This document shows, piece by piece, positions 1 through 4,422 of a DNA stretch of 6,568 nt (positions are counted from its first letter, which is position 1; every line of letters begins with the position of its first letter). The position numbers were made by a program, and so were the translations under genes. Source of the stretch: Nitrososphaerales archaeon TH703 (GTDB taxonomy: Archaea; Thermoproteota; Nitrososphaeria; Nitrososphaerales; Nitrososphaeraceae); NCBI GenBank assembly GCA_014523525.1, contig JAATVL010000106.1:1-6568 (forward strand), given 5' to 3'. The notes beneath the pieces were generated by a model. That model saw only the letters and a program-made list of their open reading frames with translations. It did no database searches and was not told the origin of the DNA.

Positions 1-506
1 AGTAATTTGCCTATAAGTATCAAAGTAATAATTACCGCAGCCGTTTCAAAATATACGGATTTAAAAGGAAAGAAGTTTGGAGCAATCGTTACTGCTGCAC
101 TATACAAATAAGCTGCTGATGTTCCAATTGCTATAAGTGTATCCATATTTGACGCTTTTGATTTAATGCCGTCCCAAAACCCTTTGTAGAATCTCCATCC
201 AACCCAAAATTGCAATGGAGTAGCCAATACAAACATAATGTAGCTCGAATTATGCATCAAATCCATAGGAAGTAAATAACCAAATTGCGTAGGTAACATG
301 TGAGGCAGGCTCAAAAAAATGATAGGAATTGTTAGAACAATACTTACAGCTACTTGGATTCGTAATTTTTTCAGTTCTTTTTCTGGTTCCCTAAATTCGT
401 TTAAACATTGGGTACTGCAAAAGAAATATTCCTTACCATTCATTATGTATCTGACAGAATCAGGTTTTTCTTCTACATACATACCACATACCGGGTCTTT
501 AGCCAT
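1..506 (-). CDS. Copper-type heavy-metal P1B ATPase with N-terminal YHS domain (N-terminal part, cut by left edge)
   Basis: I translated the minus strand from the ATG at 506-504; an in-frame stop lies two codons upstream (512-510), so this start is well fixed. About 168 residues are visible. Residues 1-38 form a YHS metal-binding domain: DPVCGM at 4-9, then Cys30 and Cys34 in the FFCSTQC segment. Four hydrophobic segments follow, roughly residues 48-66, 80-100, 112-132 and 142-165. They include the P1B landmarks MDTLIAIGTSAAYLYS and YFETAAVIITLILIGK. This is the usual start of CopA/CopB-type Cu-translocating ATPases, which export copper across the cytoplasmic membrane. The CPx motif, the DKTG phosphorylation site and the ATP-binding domain lie beyond the window, so the exact metal cannot be read. 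Ammonia-oxidising archaea rely heavily on copper enzymes, which suits a copper pump. Family assignment is confident; metal specificity is inferred. Confidence 0.93.
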   Translation of the reverse strand, partial: MAKDPVCGMYVEEKPDSVRYIMNGKEYFFCSTQCLNEFREPEKELKKLRIQVAVSIVLTIPIIFLSLPHMLPTQFGYLLPMDLMHNSSYIMFVLATPLQFWVGWRFYKGFWDGIKSKASNMDTLIAIGTSAAYLYSAAVTIAPNFFPFKSVYFETAAVIITLILIGKL

Positions 507-524
507 ACCTTATAGTAAACTATA

Positions 525-557
525 TGAAATATAACATTAGGACTTTACAAATGTAAA
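525..557 (-). promoter_or_regulatory. Promoter of the copper ATPase: TATA box plus cop-box-like inverted repeat
   Basis: On the minus strand an AT-rich box reading TTATATTTC (533-525) is centred about 24 nt before the ATG, where the TATA box of a leaderless archaeal transcript is expected. Just upstream, 544-557 is a perfect inverted repeat, TTTACA-AA-TGTAAA. Its core TACAAATGTA fits TACAnnTGTA, the pattern bound by bacterial CopY and BlaI/MecI repressors. The repeat is seen directly; a role in copper control is inference. Confidence 0.5.
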
Positions 558-580
558 ATTTGGTTATGCTTATGCTTGAT

Positions 581-595
581 ATTCTAAATTAGAAT
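581..595. repeat. Perfect short inverted repeat between two minus-strand genes
   Basis: ATTCTAA-A-TTAGAAT is a perfect 7-bp inverted repeat with a one-base centre. It lies about 75-90 bp upstream of the copper ATPase start and 14 bp past the stop of the 609-1370 gene. It could be a regulator site for the ATPase or part of the end of the upstream transcript. In so AT-rich a spacer it may also be chance. Confidence 0.35.
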
Positions 596-608
596 TTCTA
601 AATTTTTG

Positions 609-1370
609 TCATTTTTCATAAGGTAAATGTTCAATTTCCAAGTATGAGATCCCACCAGCAATAAAAAATGTCGTGTATGTAGGATCATCTAACGGCTTGC
701 TTTGTATTGCTTCGTTGGCTAGCCTTTCAGCATTGAATAATATCACTCTGTTAGTTTTATCTTTTAAAAATTCTTGATCTTTAGTATATCCTTCTTTAAA
801 TTTATCAATGTCCTTTTGTTTGTCAATAAGACCTCTTGCCTTTCTTGCTACAAGCATTCTATCAAAATCAATATGCTTGCACATGAGCAAATCAGTATAT
901 TTCAAAATTGTCAGATAACGTAACAGGATATTTGATTCAAGTAATTTATAATAAATAATAACACGAGGAATAACACTTGAAAGCAATTCTTTAACAGCAA
1001 AAACATAATCACTTTCATGATAAATTGTATTGACTCCAGAAAATTTAGAACGTTTTTCTAGAATTGTTTTTTCATAATAGTTCACATTCAGTAGAGTTTT
1101 TAACGAGCGATTTACTAGAGCGGGATCAACCTTTTCAAGTTCCGAAAGTTTTGAATTTACCTTTGGAAATGATCTAAAGCCCTTGCTATTGTAAGGTTCT
1201 GTTAATGAAGGATACAAAACTGATAATTGTATAAGTTGCCGTTGTGACGGCTTTCTGTATCTAACCTTACGACCATACCATTGATTTTCCATATTAGACA
1301 CAAATTTACCACATCCTAAAATTATCCGTCTAATTAATTCCTCTTCGGAATATGATAAGAGCAGTGTCAT
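609..1370 (-). CDS. Hypothetical protein, possible winged-helix region
   Basis: I do not recognise this protein. The frame can begin at TTG 1385 (258 aa) or ATG 1370 (253 aa). I prefer the ATG, because the AT-rich box at 1393-1400 lies about 27 nt before it, whereas the TTG would be only about 10 nt away. There is no signal peptide and no convincing membrane helix. An N-terminal third rich in Arg, Lys and Tyr contains segments such as RQLIQLSVLYPSL and VDPALVNRSLKTLLNVNYYEK followed by a beta-like stretch, which could be a winged helix-turn-helix. The C-terminal half looks mainly helical and charged (for example KQKDIDKFKEGYTKDQEF). It is divergent from the antitoxin-like gene at 1421 and shares its promoter region, so the two could be co-regulated. 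That it is a real gene is likely from its length and composition; its function is unknown. Confidence 0.7.
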   Translation of the reverse strand: MTLLLSYSEEELIRRIILGCGKFVSNMENQWYGRKVRYRKPSQRQLIQLSVLYPSLTEPYNSKGFRSFPKVNSKLSELEKVDPALVNRSLKTLLNVNYYEKTILEKRSKFSGVNTIYHESDYVFAVKELLSSVIPRVIIYYKLLESNILLRYLTILKYTDLLMCKHIDFDRMLVARKARGLIDKQKDIDKFKEGYTKDQEFLKDKTNRVILFNAERLANEAIQSKPLDDPTYTTFFIAGGISYLEIEHLPYEK

Positions 1371-1389
1371 GGCAATATCTGTCAATGTT

Positions 1390-1402
1390 GGTAATAAATA
1401 AG
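1390..1402. promoter_or_regulatory. Shared divergent AT-rich promoter box
   Basis: The box AATAAATA (1393-1400) lies about 25 nt upstream of the ATG at 1421 on the plus strand. Read on the other strand as TATTTATT it lies about 27 nt upstream of the ATG at 1370. Both distances suit a TATA element for a leaderless archaeal transcript, so one AT-rich core may serve both genes. Position and composition are seen; promoter function is inferred. Confidence 0.45.
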
Positions 1403-1420
1403 TTTTAACTGTTTTAATTT

Positions 1421-1639
1421 ATGTCTAAAAATCCACTGAAACTCATAGCAGTTTCACCAGAAAATTACCAGTCATTAAAGGATCTGGGCAAAGCGGGTGA
1501 TTCGTTTAACGACGTGATAACGAAGTTGTTACATTTGGAATTAATGAAACTAAAGGAGAAGCAAGAAAATTTGAGCATCAGTCTCGCTGGGGCCCAACCC
1601 CCAACCACAAGACATGTCAGCCAATATTTTTTATCCTAA
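1421..1639 (+). CDS. Small VapB/DUF7557-like antitoxin-type protein
   Basis: This 72-residue protein has the core IAVSPENYQSLKDL followed by GKAGDSFNDVITKLL. That wording is typical of archaeal VapB-type antitoxins and the related DUF7557 family: a short beta strand, a helix, then the GDSFNDVI segment, resembling a ribbon-helix-helix DNA-binding dimer. Such proteins normally repress their own promoter and neutralise a PIN-domain RNase. No PIN-like gene is adjacent: the flanks are the divergent hypothetical protein and, 170 bp downstream, a winged-helix protein. It is therefore an orphan antitoxin or a stand-alone regulator. The charged helix at 36-49 is followed by a tail from about residue 50 (SLAGAQPPTTRHVSQYF) that does not look like the family and may be a degraded or replaced end. 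ATG 1421 is supported by a TATA-like box about 25 nt upstream. The family call is fairly confident; the role is inferred. Confidence 0.75.
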   Translation: MSKNPLKLIAVSPENYQSLKDLGKAGDSFNDVITKLLHLELMKLKEKQENLSISLAGAQPPTTRHVSQYFLS

Positions 1640-1809
1640 AGGCAAGGAGGCAAAAATTAATAGCCATGAAAGAATGCAAAACTGCAATAGATAAACTTTC
1701 TGAGCCTAAACTTGGTCGTAAATCAAGGAACGAGCCAGATTGCGGTTGATCTCAGGGACACCTTCAGGGACAGTGACACCATACAGTAGCAGTTCTTCCT
1801 AGATGTAAG
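1640..1809 (+). other. Spacer with short direct repeats and a doubtful 27-codon ORF
   Basis: The stretch between the antitoxin-like gene and the winged-helix gene is less AT-rich than its surroundings. TCAGGGACA occurs twice in tandem-like fashion (1752-1760 and 1764-1772). A purine-rich AAGGAGG at 1644-1650 lies 15 nt before the ATG of a 27-codon frame (1666-1749) that encodes a basic, unrecognised peptide. That spacing is too long for an ordinary Shine-Dalgarno, so I do not call a gene. No clear TATA box precedes 1810, so the downstream gene may be read through from the 1421 promoter. Confidence 0.35.
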
Positions 1810-2649
1810 ATGAGCAGCCTAGATGATGCTATGCAGGAACGTATGGCTTACATCGTATTTCACGAAAACAGACCATTCAGTTATAGCGACTTCCTTGACA
1901 TAATGAAGCATAAAACGTTTCGAAATAAGATACTTGAACTAAAAAAGAAGGAAATTGTTGAACTAGATTACAATTCAGGTATTGCCTTTTACACATTAAA
2001 AGGATATAGACATGGAAAAGCAGGGACACGTCACCATACGGGGGTCACCATCAGTCACAAAGACCCAGTTTATCAAATGATTAAGAATCTTCCAATGGAT
2101 AAACAAAGTATTCATGATATACGCTTAAAATTCGAGGCTCCTAACATATACGAGACTTTTTCAGTTAATACACCTTTTGATAAAGATGACATAAATAAGG
2201 ATATTCGACTTCCATATTGGAATACAAACAATGCAATTATGCAAGTCAGGATACACAAAACAAATACAGTTAGCGTTATTGTAGCCTGTGCTAGAGAACC
2301 ATTCCCACTTGACTATAACGGTATTATTCGCTTCTTTACGACGTTGGCAACGACGGAGGGCCTTTTGATTGGTTTAACGCTCAAGGTCAACCATGACAAA
2401 TTTAATCATTCAATTCAACACTACGGAAATTGGATTATTACGATGTGGCACTTCGGTAGAGACGCATTGGCAACATACAAGGGAAAAAAATACGAAATTA
2501 CCGTGGAGAACGCACAACATATGATTACTAGAATTTGTCCAAAGGATTTTGGTAAATGCAGAAAGATAAGGCTCGAAAGGCAAGAATATCCAAAAAAGAC
2601 CGTTTTTGATGCAATCGATGAAAAATTGAATTATAACTTTCAGACTTGA
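1810..2649 (+). CDS. Thaumarchaeal-type winged-helix protein of unknown function
   Basis: This 279-residue soluble protein has no signal peptide or membrane segment. Residues about 6-66 look like a winged helix-turn-helix: helix DAMQERMAYIVFHE, a turn PFSYSDFLDIM, a helix FRNKILELKKKEIVEL, then a wing strand GIAFYTLKGY. The core carries MDKQSIHDIRLKF, KDIRLPYWNTNN and HKTNTVSVIVACA. I associate this wording with a family common in Nitrososphaeria and not characterised. The core alternates beta strands with helices such as NGIIRFFTTLATTEGLL, and the C-terminus is basic (KCRKIRLERQEYPKK). A DNA-binding regulator with a sensor core is a reasonable inference, but no ligand or target can be read. 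ATG 1810 is the first start after the in-frame stop at 1774; Met8 and Met12 are alternatives. No TATA box is clear in front. Confidence 0.85.
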   Translation: MSSLDDAMQERMAYIVFHENRPFSYSDFLDIMKHKTFRNKILELKKKEIVELDYNSGIAFYTLKGYRHGKAGTRHHTGVTISHKDPVYQMIKNLPMDKQSIHDIRLKFEAPNIYETFSVNTPFDKDDINKDIRLPYWNTNNAIMQVRIHKTNTVSVIVACAREPFPLDYNGIIRFFTTLATTEGLLIGLTLKVNHDKFNHSIQHYGNWIITMWHFGRDALATYKGKKYEITVENAQHMITRICPKDFGKCRKIRLERQEYPKKTVFDAIDEKLNYNFQT

Positions 2650-2662
2650 TTCAGATCATAAA

Positions 2663-2671
2663 GGGTCTTTT
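2663..2671 (+). terminator. Probable T-rich terminator after the winged-helix gene
   Basis: A GGTCTTTTT tract begins about 14 nt past the stop at 2649 and is followed by further T-rich sequence. Archaeal transcription commonly ends on plain T runs without a hairpin. The run is short, so this is only a likely site. Confidence 0.35.
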
Positions 2672-2781
2672 TGCCATTTTCGTGGTTAAAAAAAGGTAAG
2701 CACTAGTATATTTGAAGTGTAATCTCTACTAGTTTATAGGAACTAAATCGTTAATAGTTATTTTCAACTTTAGTTTACCAG

Positions 2782-3003
2782 ATGACTCTTCCCGAGCATC
2801 TTGTAGATTCCAATCAGTCTAGGAAGTTACTTGGCAGAAGGTTAATTTTAGCAATAATAATAGTCCTAGTTGCAAATATAACATTTGGTGTATGGTTCTT
2901 TTTCATTTCTGGTTCAGATATTGCAATCGGGAATAGTGATAAGTATCTGCCACCAGATTGTTATTCGATAAATGGAAAACAAATATGTCCTCATAAGTCG
3001 TAA
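2782..3003 (+). CDS. Small single-pass membrane protein with exposed C-terminal cysteine pair
   Basis: This 73-residue hypothetical protein has a short polar N-terminus (1-18), an Arg-Arg pair at 19-20, one strongly hydrophobic helix at about 21-43 (LILAIIIVLVANITF then GVWFFF), and a polar tail of about 30 residues. The positive residues before the helix predict the tail on the outside. The tail holds PPDC at Cys60 and KQIC at Cys69, nine residues apart, which could form a disulfide or bind a metal. I recognise no family. ATG 2782 is the only sensible start. AT-rich sequence precedes it, including TAGTTTATAGG at 2731-2741 about 45 nt upstream, which would leave a short leader. It converges on the secreted-protein gene at 3136-3567. 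The helix and its flanking charges make a real gene likely; the function is unknown. Confidence 0.62.
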   Translation: MTLPEHLVDSNQSRKLLGRRLILAIIIVLVANITFGVWFFFISGSDIAIGNSDKYLPPDCYSINGKQICPHKS

Positions 3004-3135
3004 GTATTTGAATTGTTATTATTGCAGTTTTTCTACCGATATTAATTTAGAGTATCAAACACATGTCAAACAAAAACCCCTTCAAAGCCCATGCTTTTCT
3101 CAGTAGAAAATCACATAGATCTTTTCCGACTGTGT

Positions 3136-3567
3136 TCACACATTGTTCATAAAGACCTTCTGGAAAAGTTGATCTGGAGATTTGTTAGTATTAAGAACTG
3201 TAACAACATAATGATCCAAGTGCGAAAAATTCACGTCATGAGCAATTACTCTATAAGGCAATTTTTCACCAGATTCTATTATTATTCCTCCACCTATTCT
3301 TATAAGTTGAATAAGTTTATCCTTGGAATTGAACATCTCCATTATAATGTCAGAAATATAAATTGTCTTATTACTAATATTATGAACATATCCAATGAAT
3401 TTGTAATCTGAACCTTTTTTAGTGGCGGACATGTCTTCTATTCTAAAAATCCCTTTACCTTCGTATGTCCCAATTAGATCCTTTGAGTCAGCATATCCAG
3501 AATTGATTAGAAGCAAGGGTGCTAGAAACAAGGCAATAGTGTACAGTTTCAATTTATTTCGCCTCAA
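3136..3567 (-). CDS. Secreted FxLYD-like beta-sandwich protein
   Basis: This 143-residue protein starts with a classic signal peptide: RRNKLK, a hydrophobic core TIALFLAPLLLI, then a likely cleavage after NSGYA at residue 26. The mature part looks all-beta. Its segment GYVHNISNKTIYISDI, followed by alternating hydrophobic strands and SGEKLPYRVIAHD, resembles FxLYD-type domains of extracytoplasmic archaeal and bacterial proteins. These often belong to surface or envelope proteins of unknown partner. The start must be TTG at 3567-3565, because an in-frame TAA lies two codons upstream. A TATA-like TATTTATAA (3604-3596 on the minus strand) is centred about 33 nt before it, leaving a very short leader. 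A triplet 9-bp repeat lies directly upstream of that box. The family call is moderate, secretion is well supported, and the function is unknown. Confidence 0.78.
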   Translation of the reverse strand: MRRNKLKLYTIALFLAPLLLINSGYADSKDLIGTYEGKGIFRIEDMSATKKGSDYKFIGYVHNISNKTIYISDIIMEMFNSKDKLIQLIRIGGGIIIESGEKLPYRVIAHDVNFSHLDHYVVTVLNTNKSPDQLFQKVFMNNV

Positions 3568-3595
3568 ACCTTAAAATCGGTGTCATATGAGTTCC

Positions 3596-3604
3596 TTATA
3601 AATA
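3596..3604 (-). promoter_or_regulatory. TATA box of the secreted-protein gene
   Basis: TTATAAATA on the plus strand (TATTTATAA on the coding strand) lies about 33 nt upstream of the TTG start, consistent with a nearly leaderless transcript. The repeats at 3611-3637 abut the position expected for the TFB recognition element or an activator. Confidence 0.5.
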
Positions 3605-3610
3605 TGTAAA

Positions 3611-3637
3611 GCGTCCAATGCGTCCTATGCGTCCTAA
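3611..3637. repeat. Three tandem 9-bp repeats upstream of a TATA box
   Basis: The units are GCGTCCAAT, GCGTCCTAT and GCGTCCTAA, exactly contiguous with two variable positions. They stand out as a GC-rich island in AT-rich DNA and lie directly upstream of the TATA box of the minus-strand secreted-protein gene. The regular spacing of nearly one helical turn would place three identical contacts on almost the same DNA face. A binding role is inferred; the repeats are plain to see. Confidence 0.75.
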
Positions 3638-3681
3638 TCTATTTAGAGGAATAGTAGAGTTTTTAATTTGTTACAGTTCAC

Positions 3682-3754
3682 TTAACTCGTTAAGGTAGCA
3701 TTATTTCTAGGAGCGGGCTTTTCAAAAATATTTGAGAAGCCTACCACGAGTTAG
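3682..3754. repeat. Long imperfect inverted repeat able to form a branched hairpin
   Basis: Nested arms: TAACTCGT (3683-3690) pairs with ACGAGTTA (3746-3753); GGTA (3694-3697) pairs with TACC (3742-3745) after a 3-nt bulge; GGCTTTTCAAA (3716-3726) pairs with TTTGAGAAGCC (3731-3741), with one wobble and a 4-nt loop AATA. That is 23 pairs in about 70 nt. The element ends at the stop codon (3755-3757) of the minus-strand 78-aa gene, so it sits in that gene's 3' end. It could be a terminator or RNA-stabilising structure. It also recalls an integron attC site, but only partly. Confidence 0.7.
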
Positions 3755-3991
3755 TTATAAAACGAACTTTTGCCTTGGCTCTTCGGTAAAGCCTGTCCTT
3801 TCATAAACCGAGACTAGGTCATTAAAGTTGTCCTCCGGCGCTGACACCGTTGGCTCGACCTTCGTCGTATATTGAACTGTCACTGTCACGTCTTTGCCGT
3901 CCTCTTTTATCTCGACAGAATCACCCTTTTTGTTGAAAAGTTTCTTCTGTTTGGTCATTTCTGATATTGCGCCACCAACTCTCTTAAACAT
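3755..3991 (-). CDS. Small hypothetical protein (78 aa)
   Basis: I do not recognise this gene. The protein is soluble, without cysteine or membrane segments. A basic N-terminus (MFKRVGGAISEMTKQKKLF) is followed by a lysine- and acid-rich beta-like stretch (DSVEIKEDGKDVTVTVQY) and an acidic tail (APEDNFNDLVSVYERTGF). The coding DNA is clearly richer in GC than the flanks, which argues for real coding and perhaps a different origin. ATG 3991 is the first start; an in-frame stop lies at 4004-4006. A TATA-like GATATAAT (4015-4008 on the minus strand) overlaps a perfect 16-bp palindrome about 19-34 nt upstream, so a repressor bound there would block transcription. The 3' end runs straight into the inverted-repeat element at 3682-3754. 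The dense flanking signals suggest a tightly regulated or mobile single-gene unit, which is inference. Confidence 0.6.
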   Translation of the reverse strand: MFKRVGGAISEMTKQKKLFNKKGDSVEIKEDGKDVTVTVQYTTKVEPTVSAPEDNFNDLVSVYERTGFTEEPRQKFVL

Positions 3992-4007
3992 TGTTAAACA
4001 TTGTTAA
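3984..4007. repeat. 10-bp tandem duplication over the start codon
   Basis: TTAAACATTG occurs twice in tandem and is followed by TTAA. On the minus strand this gives two ATG codons 10 bp apart, in different frames. The inner one (3991) opens the 78-aa gene. The outer one (4001) would give only five residues before a stop. It is a possible replication-slippage product or a decoy or leader start. Confidence 0.6.
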
Positions 4008-4009
4008 TT

Positions 4010-4081
4010 ATATCACTAGTGATATTCTAGAAAATATTTGATAATTTTTAATTACCCATATCGCTAGTGATATTTCTAGAA
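4010..4081. promoter_or_regulatory. Two copies of a composite palindromic operator-like module
   Basis: Copy 1 (4010-4025) is ATATCACTAGTGATAT, a perfect 16-bp palindrome. Copy 2 (4058-4073) is ATATCGCTAGTGATAT, differing at one base. Each is followed at once by a second palindrome, TTCTAGAA (4025-4032 and 4074-4081). The centres are 48 bp apart. Copy 1 overlaps the TATA-like box of the minus-strand gene ending at 3991. This layout is what a repressor operator with an auxiliary site would look like. The protein that binds is not evident in the window. Confidence 0.65.
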
Positions 4082-4125
4082 TAGTGGCCTTGGGGTTTTT
4101 GGAGGTTGTGGGTGATCTCCTTGAT

Positions 4126-4360
4126 TAGTAACGACAAAATTCTGTCAAAATGCCAAGGTCACTATTTGGGAGTTTCCTCATGAAAATGGGTCAAAAATTG
4201 TCAAAATTCGTGCTCAAGTCTGGCATAGTAACCCTAGTGACCTTTTTTGCGATTTTCAACTTGTTGGGGGAAATAAAAAATATGAATAATAATGTTTCTC
4301 AGACAACTTCAAAAACCGCCTTTAGGGTCACTATGGTCACTATCCTCTTGGTAGTAACGA
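4126..4360. repeat. Cluster of TAGTRAC short repeats in both orientations
   Basis: GGTCACTA or its complement TAGTGACC occurs at 4157-4164, 4235-4242, 4326-4333 and 4335-4342. The last two form a 9-bp tandem (GGTCACTAT twice). AAGGTCACTA (4155-4164) and TAGTGACCTT (4235-4244) form a 10-bp inverted pair. The relatives TAGTAACGA (4126-4134 and 4352-4360) and TAGTAACC (4226-4233) fall in the same stretch. The half-site is close to TAGTGATA in the palindromes at 4010 and 4058. The density is far above chance. Confidence 0.6.
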
Positions 4361-4386
4361 AACCAGACACCAAATACAGGGAATAG
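4150..4386 (+). CDS. Doubtful 78-aa hydrophobic ORF inside the repeat cluster, possibly a broken gene
   Basis: This frame opens with ATG and encodes a basic stretch (MKMGQKLSKFVLKSG) before a hydrophobic one (IVTLVTFFAIFNLL), with repeated VTxVT words produced by the DNA repeats. I doubt it as an intact gene. No promoter is clear. A second frame across 4125-4289 looks at least as protein-like. The minus strand of its 3' part carries a better membrane peptide (4309-4422). It ends at TAG 4384-4386, and the same frame then continues open to 4497 with a strongly basic peptide (EYHKNYYESHKEELKRKERE), as if one amber mutation had split a 115-residue gene. Treat it as an uncertain or degenerate coding locus. 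Confidence 0.25.
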   Translation: MPRSLFGSFLMKMGQKLSKFVLKSGIVTLVTFFAIFNLLGEIKNMNNNVSQTTSKTAFRVTMVTILLVVTKPDTKYRE

Positions 4387-4422
4387 ATAAGCGAGTATCA
4401 CAAGAATTATTATGAAAGCCAT
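4309..4422 (-). CDS. Possible 37-aa single-pass membrane peptide
   Basis: From ATG 4422 to TGA 4309 the minus strand encodes a hydrophobic helix (MAFIIILVILAYLFPVFGVW) followed by a charged tail (RYYQEDSDHSDPKGGF). That is a tidy N-terminal anchor with an acidic cytoplasmic or exposed tail, the architecture of many thaumarchaeal small membrane peptides. It lies antisense to the doubtful ORF at 4150-4386, in the same codon register, so at most one of the two is likely to be under strong protein-level selection. The frame stays open upstream to about 4490, which is expected opposite a lysine-rich sequence and is not evidence. No promoter was recognised. The call rests on the shape of the peptide only. 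Confidence 0.25.
   Translation of the reverse strand: MAFIIILVILAYLFPVFGVWFRYYQEDSDHSDPKGGF

Noticed and set aside
319..534. Plus-strand 71-aa open frame
   Set aside because: It lies opposite the YHS/P1B ATPase, whose motifs are unmistakable, so it is a shadow frame.
1371..1385. TTG start at 1385 for the 609-1370 gene
   Set aside because: It lies only about 10 nt from the likely TATA box, whereas ATG 1370 has the expected spacing.
1589..1602. GGGGCCCAACCCCC as a terminator or tRNA arm
   Set aside because: It lies inside the antitoxin-like coding frame, with a 4-bp stem, no T run, and no tRNA cloverleaf around it.
3091..3411. Plus-strand 106-aa open frame
   Set aside because: It is antisense to the signal-peptide protein at 3136-3567 and has no protein-like features of its own.
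3680..3760. Calling a definite integron cassette
   Set aside because: The attC likeness is partial (one core box mismatched, spacer paired), there is only one copy and no integrase in the window. Kept as a hypothesis only.
4086..4112. G-rich run that might form a G-quadruplex
   Set aside because: The G tracts are mostly two long and irregularly spaced, which is too weak to support a call.
4125..4289. Frame with protein-like wording (KVTIWEFPHENG) overlapping the 4150 ORF
   Set aside because: It has no usable start codon. It could only be real as part of a frameshifted remnant.
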